Shown in pieces: positions 1 through 7,103 of a DNA stretch of 44,362 nucleotides. Every line of letters begins with the position of its first letter. The first letter of the stretch is position 1. Source of the stretch: Kineosphaera sp032229625 (GTDB lineage Bacteria > Actinomycetota > Actinomycetes > Actinomycetales > Dermatophilaceae). The position numbers and the translations under genes were made by a program. Where the stretch lies: assembly GCA_032229625.1 (NCBI GenBank), contig JAVTVZ010000147.1, positions 1-44,362 on the forward strand, in the 5' to 3' direction. The notes below the pieces were generated by a model. It made no database searches and was not told the origin of the DNA. It worked only from the letters and a program-made list of their open reading frames with translations.

Positions 1-630
1 CAGTCGCGCACCTCCCACGTCGAGCAGCCCGCCCACCAGTGCGGCGTGCAGCTCGCGATCGACCCGTCGGCCGGCCGCGCGCTCTTCGGCGTGCCGGCCG
101 CGCAGGTCTCGGGGCTGATGGCCGCGCCCTTCGAGCCTGACCGGCACACGCGTGCGCTGTGGCAGCGGGTCGGCGAGATCCCCACGTGGGAGGGCAGATT
201 CGACGCGATCGCCCAGGAGTTCGCGCGCCGCGCCGCGCGCGGCGAGGTCGGCCCGCGCCGCGAGCTCGTCGGCGCCTGGCGGCTGCTGACGGCCCGCCGC
301 GGCACCATCGCCATCGACGAGGTCACCCGCCACGTCGGGCTCTCGGGGCGGCAGCTGCGCGAGCAGTTCCGCCGCGAGTTCGGCATCGGGCCCAAGGAGG
401 CCGCGCGGCTCCTGCGCTTCGAGCACGCCCAGACCCGGCTCAGCGCGCAGGTCCGCGCCGGTGTCGGCACGATCGCCGACGTCGCCGCCGCCTGCGGGTA
501 TGCCGACCAGGCGCACCTGTCGCGCGAATTCCGCGGCTACACCGGCATGTCCCCCTCGGCCTGGGTCGTCGCCAAGCGCCGGAACATTCAAGCCGGCGGC
601 CACACCGCCCGCACAGACTGGACGGCATGA
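1..630 (+). CDS. AraC-family transcriptional regulator, 5' end cut off by window edge
   Basis: The reading frame is open from the first base, so the true start lies outside the window; a GTG at 46 is only an internal candidate. The visible 209 residues contain a short linker and then a C-terminal double helix-turn-helix DNA-binding domain. The second helix unit (around GYADQAHLSREFRGYTG) and the closing SPSAW are typical of AraC/XylS proteins. The part preceding the HTH resembles the end of the beta-rich sensor domain found in AraC proteins of the DUF6597 kind (VQLAIDP..GRALFGVPAAQ). It overlaps the next gene by ATGA, so the two are translationally coupled and it may control that gene. The ligand is unknown. 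Confidence 0.85.
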   Translation, partial: QSRTSHVEQPAHQCGVQLAIDPSAGRALFGVPAAQVSGLMAAPFEPDRHTRALWQRVGEIPTWEGRFDAIAQEFARRAARGEVGPRRELVGAWRLLTARRGTIAIDEVTRHVGLSGRQLREQFRREFGIGPKEAARLLRFEHAQTRLSAQVRAGVGTIADVAAACGYADQAHLSREFRGYTGMSPSAWVVAKRRNIQAGGHTARTDWTA

Positions 631-1136
631 GCGACGACACGACACCGACCACCCACCCGACGACCCCGACGGCCGACCCGACCGACCCGAAGACCGACCC
701 GACGCCGGACCCGATGCCAGAGGCGGCCGCGACGCAGGGCGCGACGTTCACCCGCGTCTACCCGACCCTGCAGGCCCACGATCCGCAGGCCCTGCTCGAC
801 TTCCTCGTGACCGCGCTGGGATTCGTCGAGAACGCCGCCTACCGCGACGACGACGGCGTGATCGTGCACGCCCAGCTCGACTGGCCCGGCGGAGGCGGCG
901 TGATGTTCGGCAGCTACAAGCCCGGCACGCCGTGGTGCCGCGAGCCCGGCACCACGGGGGCCTACCTCGTCACCGACGACATCGACGCCCGCTACGCCCA
1001 GGCACGCGCCGCCGGGGCGAGGATCGTCCGCGAACTCGGCGGGACCGACTACGGGTCACGGGAATTCGCGGTGAGCGACCCGGAGGGCAACCTGTGGTCG
1101 CTCGGCACCTACCGCGGCGAGCCGCACCGCGCCTGA
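627..1136 (+). CDS. VOC-superfamily (glyoxalase/bleomycin-resistance-like) protein
   Basis: The 169-residue product starts at the ATG that shares ATGA with the stop of the AraC gene. Its first ~40 residues are a low-complexity Thr/Pro/Asp segment (TPTADPTDPKTDPTPDP), probably disordered. A single vicinal-oxygen-chelate domain follows, with the usual opening VYPTLQAHDPQALLDFL, a dimer-swapped beta-alpha-beta-beta-beta pattern and the closing SDPEGNLWSLGTY. VOC proteins of this COG2764/COG0346 type include glyoxalases, dioxygenases and drug-binding proteins; nothing here fixes the substrate. Coupling to an AraC regulator suggests induction by a small molecule. A longer upstream reading frame exists but would overlap most of the AraC gene, so I reject it. 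Confidence 0.85.
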   Translation: MSDDTTPTTHPTTPTADPTDPKTDPTPDPMPEAAATQGATFTRVYPTLQAHDPQALLDFLVTALGFVENAAYRDDDGVIVHAQLDWPGGGGVMFGSYKPGTPWCREPGTTGAYLVTDDIDARYAQARAAGARIVRELGGTDYGSREFAVSDPEGNLWSLGTYRGEPHRA

Positions 1137-1147
1137 CGCGCCGGCCC

Positions 1148-1297
1148 CGCCACCGCCTGCCTCGCCACCGCCNNNNNNNNNNNNNNNNNNNNNNNNNNNN
1201 NNNNNNNNNNNNNNNNNNNNNNNNNNNNNNNNNNNNNNNNNNNNNNNNNNNNNNNNNNNNNNNNNNNNNNNNCGCCACCGCCTGCCTCGCCACCGCC
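1148..1297. other. Assembly gap (100 N) with identical 25-bp flanks
   Basis: Positions 1173-1272 are exactly 100 Ns. The 25 bases before the gap (1148-1172) are repeated exactly after it (1273-1297). The flank is itself made of near-repeats of CGCCACCGCCTGCCT-like text. Two contigs probably ended in the same short GC-rich repeat and were joined with a fixed-size gap. The true gap may be zero or negative, or may hold further repeat copies. Confidence 0.85.
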
Positions 1298-1330
1298 GGC
1301 CCCGCCGCGGCCCGCTCCCGACGGGGCCCG

Positions 1331-1354
1331 CGCCGAGCCGGCCGCGGCTCGGCG
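1331..1354 (+). terminator. GC-rich hairpin after the AraC-VOC pair
   Basis: A 9-bp stem CGCCGAGCC / GGCTCGGCG closes a 6-base loop. It lies between the VOC gene and the LarC homologue and has no T run, as is usual in high-GC actinobacteria. A direct 14-mer repeat (GCCGACCTGACCTG at 1386 and 1401) follows before the next promoter. Confidence 0.4.
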
Positions 1355-1433
1355 TGGCCCGCCACGGGCCGGCAGCTCGCGCCACGCCGACCTGACCTGC
1401 GCCGACCTGACCTGAGCGGGCCCGCCCGCGACT

Positions 1434-1439
1434 TACCGT
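1434..1439 (+). promoter_or_regulatory. Putative -10 box TACCGT for a leaderless larC-like transcript
   Basis: TACCGT ends 7 bases before the GTG at 1447. The same hexamer precedes the GTG at 23416 by 6 bases. This spacing would place transcription initiation at the start codon itself. Confidence 0.45.
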
Positions 1440-1446
1440 AGGAAGC

Positions 1447-2895
1447 GTGCTCCCCGACCTCGGCGACCCTGGCGTGCGCACGTCCGGCGACCGACCGACC
1501 CGCGCGGCGTGGGTCGACGTGCGGGCCGGGGTGGGCGCCGATCTCCTGCTCGGGGCGTTGCTGGACGCCGGGGCCGCGATGGCGCAAGTGCGGGCCCAGA
1601 TCGCCGCGGTGCTCCCCGACGCGGTGCTGCTCACCGCGCGCGAGGTGAGCCGCGGGGGTCAGCGCGCCACGCGGCCCGACCTGCGGCTGCGCGCCGAGCA
1701 GCCGGACCGGACGTGGGCCGACGTGCGCGCCCTGCTGCAGGACGCGCCGCTGCCCGGGGCGGTGCGCGCGATGGCGCTGGGCGTCTGCCGCCAGCTCGCG
1801 GCGGCGCAGGCCCGGGCGCACGGCGGCGATGCCGACGAGGTGCGCTTCGGCGCGGCGGGCGCATGGGCCGAGATCGCCGGCGTCGTCGGCGTGTGCGCGG
1901 CGCTGCACGACCTGGGCGTCGCCCGCCTGTATGTCGGGGAGCCGGTCGCGGTCGGCTCCGGCAGCGTGACGACCCCCGACGGTGAGGTGGCGGTGCCCGC
2001 GCCGGCGGTGCTGGAGCTGGCCCGCGGCTTCGCGGTGACCGGCGGGGGCGACGGCGCGCTCGCCACGCCGACCGGTCTGGCCCTGCTGCGGGCTCTCGCC
2101 GGATCGGCGCAGGACGCGCCCCCGCTCGTGCCGGACCGCATCGGGGTCGGCGCCGGTGAGCACGACGATCCCGGCCGCGCGCACGTGCTGCGGCTCGTGC
2201 TCGGCCCGGCCGACGACCACCCGCCGGTGGGGCCGACGGGCGCGGCCGGCGCCGCAGCCGCCCCGGTCGGCGACGGCACCGCCGGGGCCGCGAGCAGCCC
2301 GGCGCTGCGCAGTGAGCCGGGCTCGGGCTATCTCGAGGACTCGCTCGTGCTCCTGGAGGCGAGCGTCGACGACCTCGACCCGCGGGTGTGGCCCAGCGTG
2401 CTCGTCGGTCTGCTCGGCGCCGGTGCCCTCGACGCGTGGCTCACGCCGATCTCGCTGACCGGCGGGCGATCCGGGCATGTCGTCGGTGCCCTCGTCGCGG
2501 TGGCCGAGTGGCGGTCGGCCACCCGGGCGGTCTCGCCGGGCGACGGCATCGACCCGGTGCGCGCGTCGGCCGACCCGGTCGCGGCGGTCCGCGACGCGCT
2601 CTTCCGCCTCACCCCGACCTTTGCGGTGCGGGCCCGCCCGACGTCGCGCTGGTCGCTGCACCGCGACTGGGTGCCGGTCGACGTCGCGGGGGAGCGGGTG
2701 CGGATCAAGGTCGGCTACACCCGCCGGCCCGCCGGTGACGCCGAGATCGTGCGGGCCACACCCGAATTCGAGGACGCCGCGGATCTGGCTGCGCGCTGGG
2801 GCGTCGCCGTCGGTGAGATCCTCGACGCGGCGGCCGCGGCGGCGATGAGTGCCGGGCTCGTGCCCGGGGCCTCCTACACGCCGACGGCGACGTGA
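1447..2895 (+). CDS. Divergent LarC-family (nickel-pincer cofactor) protein
   Basis: The 482-residue product aligns along its whole length with LarC (DUF111), the CTP-dependent enzyme that inserts nickel into the pyridinium bisthiocarboxylate cofactor of lactate racemase. Recognisable parts are the N-terminal WVDVRAGVGADLLLGALLDAG, the PVPAP-like VAVPAPAVLEL, ATPTGLALL, a central variable insert (about residues 250-290), and a C-terminal ferredoxin-like part ending AAAMSAGLVPG. Several hallmark residues are changed. The family's HFHEVGA motif reads RFGAAGA, SGDM reads GADL, and the ELTTPTG motif has lost its glutamate. No larB, larE or larA lies nearby. It is either a LarC relative with another role or a decaying copy. 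The reading frame is intact and codon use is normal, which argues for selection. The GTG start is favoured by the upstream -10-like box. Confidence 0.75.
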   Translation: MLPDLGDPGVRTSGDRPTRAAWVDVRAGVGADLLLGALLDAGAAMAQVRAQIAAVLPDAVLLTAREVSRGGQRATRPDLRLRAEQPDRTWADVRALLQDAPLPGAVRAMALGVCRQLAAAQARAHGGDADEVRFGAAGAWAEIAGVVGVCAALHDLGVARLYVGEPVAVGSGSVTTPDGEVAVPAPAVLELARGFAVTGGGDGALATPTGLALLRALAGSAQDAPPLVPDRIGVGAGEHDDPGRAHVLRLVLGPADDHPPVGPTGAAGAAAAPVGDGTAGAASSPALRSEPGSGYLEDSLVLLEASVDDLDPRVWPSVLVGLLGAGALDAWLTPISLTGGRSGHVVGALVAVAEWRSATRAVSPGDGIDPVRASADPVAAVRDALFRLTPTFAVRARPTSRWSLHRDWVPVDVAGERVRIKVGYTRRPAGDAEIVRATPEFEDAADLAARWGVAVGEILDAAAAAAMSAGLVPGASYTPTAT

Positions 2896-2940
2896 GCCGC
2901 GGCCATCCGGCAGCGCAGATGCGGGAGCGTCGGTGGTGCG

Positions 2941-3648
2941 TCAGGCGAAGTCGGCGACGCTCTCGGGCCGCGTGAGGAACTGCGGCTCGGTCGCCCCGAA
3001 CTGCCGCGCGACCTGCGTGGCGGCCTCGTAGATCACGCCCCGCACCTGCTCGGGTGGCATGTCCAGCGTGTAGGCGAAGCGGACCTGCTCGAAGGCCTCG
3101 AACGGCTCCCCGAGCACCGCCCGTCCCGACTCCACGTCGATGACGGCGGGCGTGATCGGGGTCTCGGAGATGATGTCCAGGACGCCCTCGACCCGGCCGC
3201 CATAGCCCACCTGCACGCCCCGCTGCGCGGTGTAGACGACGAGCTCGGCCAGGCCCGCCTCGAGGTCGGGCAGCAGCACGACGCCGGGGACGTGCGTGTC
3301 CGGGTCGTGCGGCAGGCCACCGAAGCGGTTGCCGCCGACGCCGACCCATCCACCGTCGGCGAGGGCCAGCGCGAGCCGCAGCAGCGGGCCGTCGGGGCCG
3401 AGCACAGAGATCGACGCGAGCGGCATGTCGCTGTCCAGCGCGTAGTCGATGGGCTCGCTGGCGTATTCGAGCGGGCCGATCGGCACGGCGCCGCTGGCCA
3501 TCGTGTCCGTCACGAGGGTGACGATGTCGTCGTGCGTCGCGCGCCTGTCGACGGGCACGTCGAGGAGTTCCGCGATGGCGATCACGGTGGCGCCGGCGCG
3601 CGGATCGAGTTCTGTGAGCAGGAGCGCGCGCACCTCGGCTGCGACCAT
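2941..3648 (-). CDS. Hypothetical protein (235 aa), unknown function
   Basis: I do not recognise this family. The ATG at 3648 was chosen because AGGGAGG lies 8 bases upstream; the frame stays open further upstream, but with a poorer candidate context. The protein begins with an amphipathic helix (AAEVRALLLTELDPRAG). It then has alternating strands with many Gly and Asp residues, including PLLRLALALADGGWVGVGGNRF and a segment around PHDPDTHVPGVVLLPD. No signal peptide, membrane span or nucleotide-binding motif is visible, so it looks like a soluble cytoplasmic alpha/beta protein. It is convergent with the LarC homologue and divergent from the LmbE gene. Confidence 0.6.
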   Translation of the reverse strand: MVAAEVRALLLTELDPRAGATVIAIAELLDVPVDRRATHDDIVTLVTDTMASGAVPIGPLEYASEPIDYALDSDMPLASISVLGPDGPLLRLALALADGGWVGVGGNRFGGLPHDPDTHVPGVVLLPDLEAGLAELVVYTAQRGVQVGYGGRVEGVLDIISETPITPAVIDVESGRAVLGEPFEAFEQVRFAYTLDMPPEQVRGVIYEAATQVARQFGATEPQFLTRPESVADFA

Positions 3649-4015
3649 CGGACGGACCTCCCTGACACGGGCTTCGAAGAACCCTTCGGTGGCGACATTC
3701 TCACCCTGGCACGCCCGGGCGTGTCGCGCGCGGCGCCGCCGACAGCGCCCTCGCCCGGGGAACCTTGGGATGCCAGTATGTCGTGCCCCGTGATCCGCCG
3801 CACGGGTCCCCGGACCCGGCGTCGACTCGAGCGCCGGTCCCGCCGCGTGCCGCCGCGTGCCGCCGGGCGATCGTCGGCGACGATGACCCGTGGCGACGGG
3901 CCCGTGACGACGGGCCCGTGACGACAGGCCCGTGACCACAGGCTTGAGCGACGATGGGCCCAGGCCCGTCACCCCACGACCCCCACGCCACCCCCACGAC
4001 CCCAGGAGCGCTCCG
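3649..4015. repeat. 367-bp divergent intergenic region with short tandem repeats
   Basis: No gene is supported here. It holds about three and a half copies of a 14-base unit (CGACGGGCCCGTGA at 3894 and 3908, CGACAGGCCCGTGA at 3922, then a decayed copy) and a doubled CGCCGCGTGC at 3841. The region must contain the promoters of both flanking genes, but I see no convincing pair of boxes. The ribosome-binding site of the LmbE gene (AGGAG) is at 4004-4008. Confidence 0.5.
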
Positions 4016-4789
4016 ATGACCCAGGCCACGCCCGACGCCACCCAGGATCTGCTGCCCGCCCTGTCCAGCGACGGCTGGGAGCGGGTGCTGTGCGTCGTCG
4101 CGCACCCCGACGACATGGAATACGGCGCCTCCGCGGCGGTCGCGACCTGGGCCGCCCGCGGCATCGAGGTCACCTACCTGCTGCTGACCAGCGGCGAGGC
4201 CGGCATGCAGCGACCGCCGGAGCAGGTCGGGCCGGAACGTGCCGCCGAGCAGCGGGCCGCCTGCGACGCCGTCGGCGTCCGCGGGCTGCACATCCTCGAC
4301 CACCCCGACGGGATGCTCGTCTACGGGCTGGACCTGCGCCGCGACATCGCGCGCGTCGTGCGGCAGGTGCGGCCCCAGGCCGTCGTGGTGACGGTCTGGG
4401 ACGTCGAGGCCTACGGCGGGCTCAACCAGGCCGACCACCGCGCGGCCGGCCTGTCGGCCGTCGACGCGGTGCGCGACGCCGACAACACGTGGGTCTTCCA
4501 CGAGCTGGCCCGCGACGAGGGCCTGGCCAAGTGGGGCACGGGCGTCCTGCTCGTCGCCGGTCACGAGCGGCCCACCCACGCGGTCGCCGTCGAGCAGGCC
4601 GCGGTCGACGCGAGCGTCCGCTCGCTGCAGGCCCACACGGCCTACCTCGCCGACCTGCCGGGGCACCCGAAGCCGGAGGTCTTCCTGCCGCAGATCCTGC
4701 GCGCCGGTGGCGAGGCGGCCGGCACCGACTACGCCGTCCCCTTCCGCGTCTACGACCTCGGGGGCATCGCGACCGCTGAGGAGTCGTAG
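4016..4789 (+). CDS. LmbE/PIG-L family zinc-dependent N-deacetylase
   Basis: The product has 257 residues from an ATG with AGGAG 7 bases upstream. The catalytic motif AHPDDMEYG sits near residue 30: the His and second Asp bind zinc and the first Asp is the general base. The third zinc ligand is expected from the NQADHRAAG motif near residue 142. The fold is the Rossmann-like LmbE fold, and there is no signal peptide. The family removes acetyl groups from GlcNAc-type substrates and includes MshB (mycothiol synthesis), Mca and the antibiotic deacetylase LmbE. Residues DHPDGMLVY fit the typical middle segment. The neighbourhood gives no mycothiol gene, so I do not call it mshB. Confidence 0.88.
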   Translation: MTQATPDATQDLLPALSSDGWERVLCVVAHPDDMEYGASAAVATWAARGIEVTYLLLTSGEAGMQRPPEQVGPERAAEQRAACDAVGVRGLHILDHPDGMLVYGLDLRRDIARVVRQVRPQAVVVTVWDVEAYGGLNQADHRAAGLSAVDAVRDADNTWVFHELARDEGLAKWGTGVLLVAGHERPTHAVAVEQAAVDASVRSLQAHTAYLADLPGHPKPEVFLPQILRAGGEAAGTDYAVPFRVYDLGGIATAEES

Positions 4790-4900
4790 CCGTCGCAGGT
4801 CCTCGCGGTCGGGCGCAGGGCGGGCTCAGGGCGGGCGTAGGGCGGGCGCAGGGCGGCTCCGACCCGCCCGCCCCGCTGGTGATTCGACGGAGCAGACCGT

Positions 4901-4906
4901 CACAAT
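4901..4906 (+). promoter_or_regulatory. Putative -10 box CACAAT deciding the start at 4913
   Basis: CACAAT ends 6 bases before the ATG at 4913, matching the leaderless pattern seen at other genes in the window. This supports ATG 4913 rather than the GTG at 4910. Confidence 0.45.
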
Positions 4907-4912
4907 CGGGTG

Positions 4913-5197
4913 ATGGCCTACGTCACCGTCAACGTCATGTCCGTCGCCGCGGCCAATGCGGCCGAGTTCGTCGCCCGCTTCGCCGCCCGCCCGGGCCGCA
5001 TCGAGTCGGTCGACGGCTTCGAGCGGTTCGAGCTGTTGCGCCCCGCCGACGGCCGCGACCGCTGGCTCGTCGTCACCCACTGGCGCGACGAATCCGCCTA
5101 CCGGGCCTGGAGTGCCGCGCGCAGCCCGCGCACCGATTCCGTCGCCGACAGCCACGAGGTCTGGGCCTTCGACGTCGAGCAGGTCAGCGAGGTCTGA
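4913..5197 (+). CDS. Antibiotic-biosynthesis-monooxygenase (ABM) domain protein, MhuD/HmoA-like
   Basis: This is a 94-residue dimeric alpha+beta barrel protein of the ABM family. It resembles actinobacterial heme-degrading MhuD: Asn7 is in the same place (YVTVN), the GFERFELLRP and VVTHWRDESAYRAW segments match, and a Trp follows at the equivalent of Trp66. The axial heme ligand of MhuD (His75, nine residues after that Trp) is not conserved here, where the position holds Asp. The only nearby His lies about fifteen residues after the Trp. Heme degradation is therefore possible but unproven; other ABM proteins oxidise quinones or have no known substrate. It is a single gene with its own promoter-like box. 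Confidence 0.78.
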   Translation: MAYVTVNVMSVAAANAAEFVARFAARPGRIESVDGFERFELLRPADGRDRWLVVTHWRDESAYRAWSAARSPRTDSVADSHEVWAFDVEQVSEV

Positions 5198-5277
5198 CCG
5201 CCCGCGAGGGGCCGTCCGTTCGCGGGCCTGCGACCCACCGCCAGCCGGTCGCAGACCCCTCAGGAGGAGCCAGGGCC

Positions 5278-5306
5278 TCGACGGCATCGCTCGACGGCAC
5301 TAGCAT
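5278..5306 (+). promoter_or_regulatory. Promoter of the metal sensor/efflux operon
   Basis: The -35 TCGACG (5278-5283) and -10 TAGCAT (5301-5306) are separated by 17 bases. The -10 box ends 6 bases before the ATG at 5313, so the message is probably leaderless. GGCATCGCT / TAGCATCGCT around the -10 box is a partial direct repeat. An autoregulatory ArsR operator would be expected here, but I cannot see a clear palindrome. Confidence 0.5.
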
Positions 5307-5312
5307 CGCTGT

Positions 5313-5876
5313 ATGGCGATGACAGAGGCGACCGGCGATCACGCGGCCGAGGTGCCGACCATCGACGTCCCGACCAGCGAGCCTCCCCGCGGCGCGGCAT
5401 CGACGGCCGACGTCTCCGACGCACCGCTCGACGCACCCATCGACGAGGCCTCGGCGCTCGGCAGCGCGGCCGCGCTCTTCCGGGCTCTGGGTGACCCCTC
5501 GCGGCTGACGATCCTGCAGCACCTCGCGCTCGGGGATCACAAGGTCGTCGAGCTCACCGACCATCTCGGGCTCGCCCAGTCGACCGTGAGCAAGCACCTG
5601 GCCTGCCTGCGCGATTGCGGGCTCGTGGAGTCCCGGGCCGTGGGGCGCGCGTCGGTGTATTCCGTGGCGCATCCCGGTGCGGTCGGGGCCGTGCTCGCCG
5701 CGGCGCAGGATCTGCTCGCGCGCACCGGCGACGCCGTCGTGCTCTGCGACACCCAGCGCCCGCCCGGCGGCGACCCCCCGCCACCCGTGCCGACGCTCGG
5801 GCCGACAGCCGAGCAGACACCCCCGGTGACCCCAGCGTCCGGCCGACCGTCTGGAGCTCCGGCAGGGGCGCGCTGA
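5313..5876 (+). CDS. ArsR/SmtB-family metal sensor of the CmtR type
   Basis: The 187-residue product has a disordered N-terminal ~45 residues, then a winged helix-turn-helix (about 50-125; LFRALGDPSRLTILQHL and STVSKHLACLRDCGLV), then a Pro-rich tail. The recognition helix carries Cys98 and Cys102 in HLACLRDCGL, matching the Cys57/Cys61 pair of Mycobacterium tuberculosis CmtR (HLSCLRGCGL). Cys145 in VVLCDTQ lies where CmtR has its third ligand, Cys102. CmtR senses Cd(II)/Pb(II) and releases DNA on binding. The gene overlaps the downstream CDF transporter by one base (TGATG), giving a sensor-pump operon presumably derepressed by metal. The long Pro/Thr tail after residue 150 is unusual for the family. 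Confidence 0.85.
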   Translation: MAMTEATGDHAAEVPTIDVPTSEPPRGAASTADVSDAPLDAPIDEASALGSAAALFRALGDPSRLTILQHLALGDHKVVELTDHLGLAQSTVSKHLACLRDCGLVESRAVGRASVYSVAHPGAVGAVLAAAQDLLARTGDAVVLCDTQRPPGGDPPPPVPTLGPTAEQTPPVTPASGRPSGAPAGAR

Positions 5877-6799
5877 TGGGGCACGGGCACGGCCACGGGC
5901 ACTCGCAGGCGCCGGCGGGCCACGCGGGCGGGCGGCACCGCTGGCGGCTCGCGGTCGCCTTCGCCCTGATCCTGGTCTTCTTCGTCGTCGAGCTCGTCGC
6001 AGCCCTGGTCTCCGGCTCGCTCGCGCTGCTCTCGGACGCCGGCCACATGGCCGCCGACGTCGTCGCGCTCGGCGCGGCCCTCGCGGCGACCCGGATCGCG
6101 ACGCGCGCGGACTCCACCGGGCGCCGCACCTACGGCTCGTATCGCGCGGAGGTCTTCGCCTCGGGGCTCGCGGTGCTGCTCATGCTGGGTGTCGCGGTCT
6201 TCGTGGCCGTCGAGGCCGTGGGCCGCATCGGCGTGACCGTCGAGGTCGCGACCGGCCCGATGCTGGCCGTCGGCGCGCTCGGGCTCGTCGTCAACCTCAT
6301 CGCGGTGGCCCTGCTGCGCGGCGGCGCGGCGGAGAGCCTCAACGTCAAGGGCGCCTATCTGGAGGTCCTCGCCGACACCGCCGGATCGGTCGGGGTCATC
6401 GTCGCCGGCGCGCTCGTCGCGGCGACGGGCCGGTCACTGTGGGACACCGGGATCGCGCTGGCCATCTCGATCTTCGTCGCCGTCCGCGCGCTCCTCCTCG
6501 CGCGAGAGGTGCTCGGGGTGCTCGGGCAGCACGCGCCCGCCGGGGTCGACCCGCGCGCCGTCGCCGACCAGCTCAGCGCGCTGCCCGGGGTCGCCGACGT
6601 GCACGACCTGCACCTGTGGACCCTGACCTCGGGGATGAATGTCGCGACCGCGCATCTGGTCGCCGCGCCCGAGGCCCGGGCCGCCGACGTGCTCGACGCC
6701 GCGCGCCGGCACCTGCGCGAGCACGTCGACATCGAGCACGCGACCCTGCAGGTCGAGACCGCCGCCGCGGCGACCCGCTGCGCCGAGGTGTCGTGGTGA
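5876..6799 (+). CDS. Cation diffusion facilitator (CzcD-like) metal efflux transporter
   Basis: The 307-residue inner-membrane protein exports divalent metal by proton antiport. The His-rich start (GHGHGHGHS and a further His) is a typical metal-loading segment. Six transmembrane helices run from about residue 25 to 195. The metal site is formed by DAGHMAAD in helix 2 (His and Asp) and EVLADTAGS in helix 5. There the first ligand is Glu instead of the common His, which is seen in actinobacterial members and may alter metal preference. The C-terminal cytoplasmic ferredoxin-like domain contains VHDLHLWTLTSG and several His residues. Together with the upstream CmtR-like sensor it forms a Cd/Zn/Pb-type resistance operon. 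The gene ends just before the second assembly gap and its last codons are repeated after it. Confidence 0.92.
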   Translation: MGHGHGHGHSQAPAGHAGGRHRWRLAVAFALILVFFVVELVAALVSGSLALLSDAGHMAADVVALGAALAATRIATRADSTGRRTYGSYRAEVFASGLAVLLMLGVAVFVAVEAVGRIGVTVEVATGPMLAVGALGLVVNLIAVALLRGGAAESLNVKGAYLEVLADTAGSVGVIVAGALVAATGRSLWDTGIALAISIFVAVRALLLAREVLGVLGQHAPAGVDPRAVADQLSALPGVADVHDLHLWTLTSGMNVATAHLVAAPEARAADVLDAARRHLREHVDIEHATLQVETAAAATRCAEVSW

Positions 6800-6966
6800 G
6801 TCGGCGGTGAGNNNNNNNNNNNNNNNNNNNNNNNNNNNNNNNNNNNNNNNNNNNNNNNNNNNNNNNNNNNNNNNNNNNNNNNNNNNNNNNNNNNNNNNNN
6901 NNNNNNNNNNNGACCGCCGCCGCGGCGACCCGCTGCGCCGAGGTGTCGTGGTGAGTCGGCGGTGAG
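6757..6966. other. Assembly gap (100 N) with identical 55-bp flanks
   Basis: Positions 6812-6911 are 100 Ns. Bases 6757-6811 (the last 43 bases of the transporter gene plus 12 more) are repeated exactly at 6912-6966. An exact 55-base overlap is what a k-mer assembler leaves when it breaks in a tandem repeat. The duplicated 3' end of the transporter is therefore probably artificial. Confidence 0.85.
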
Positions 6967-7027
6967 TCGGCGGTGAGTCGGCGGTGAGCCGGTGGTGAGC
7001 CGGTGGTGAGCCGGTGGTGAGCCGGTG
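6951..7027. repeat. Seven tandem copies of an 11-bp unit
   Basis: There are three copies of GTGAGTCGGCG followed by four copies of GTGAGCCGGTG without interruption, directly after the transporter stop. The copy number in the genome is uncertain because the assembly gap lies in this repeat. It is non-coding, and it separates the transporter from the NYN gene. Confidence 0.85.
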
Positions 7028-7091
7028 GGGAGCGTGCGGTCGGGTCGTCGTGGGCGCACGCCCGGTCACGGTCGCCGGCGACGGGGTTTGA

Positions 7092-7097
7092 CACAGT
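7092..7097 (+). promoter_or_regulatory. Putative -10 box CACAGT for the NYN gene
   Basis: CACAGT ends 6 bases before the ATG at 7104, consistent with a leaderless transcript. There is no ribosome-binding site upstream of this ATG. Confidence 0.4.
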
Positions 7098-7103
7098 GAC
7101 CCC

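Noticed and set aside
4016..4789. Calling the LmbE-family gene mshB or mca
   Set aside because: No mycothiol gene is adjacent, and the family motif alone does not separate the members.
4913..5197. Naming the ABM protein as the heme oxygenase MhuD
   Set aside because: Asn7 and the Trp are kept, but the axial heme His is not at the expected place.
6951..7027. Repeat array that might suggest CRISPR
   Set aside because: The 11-bp units are directly adjacent with no spacers, and no cas gene is present; it is a simple tandem repeat.
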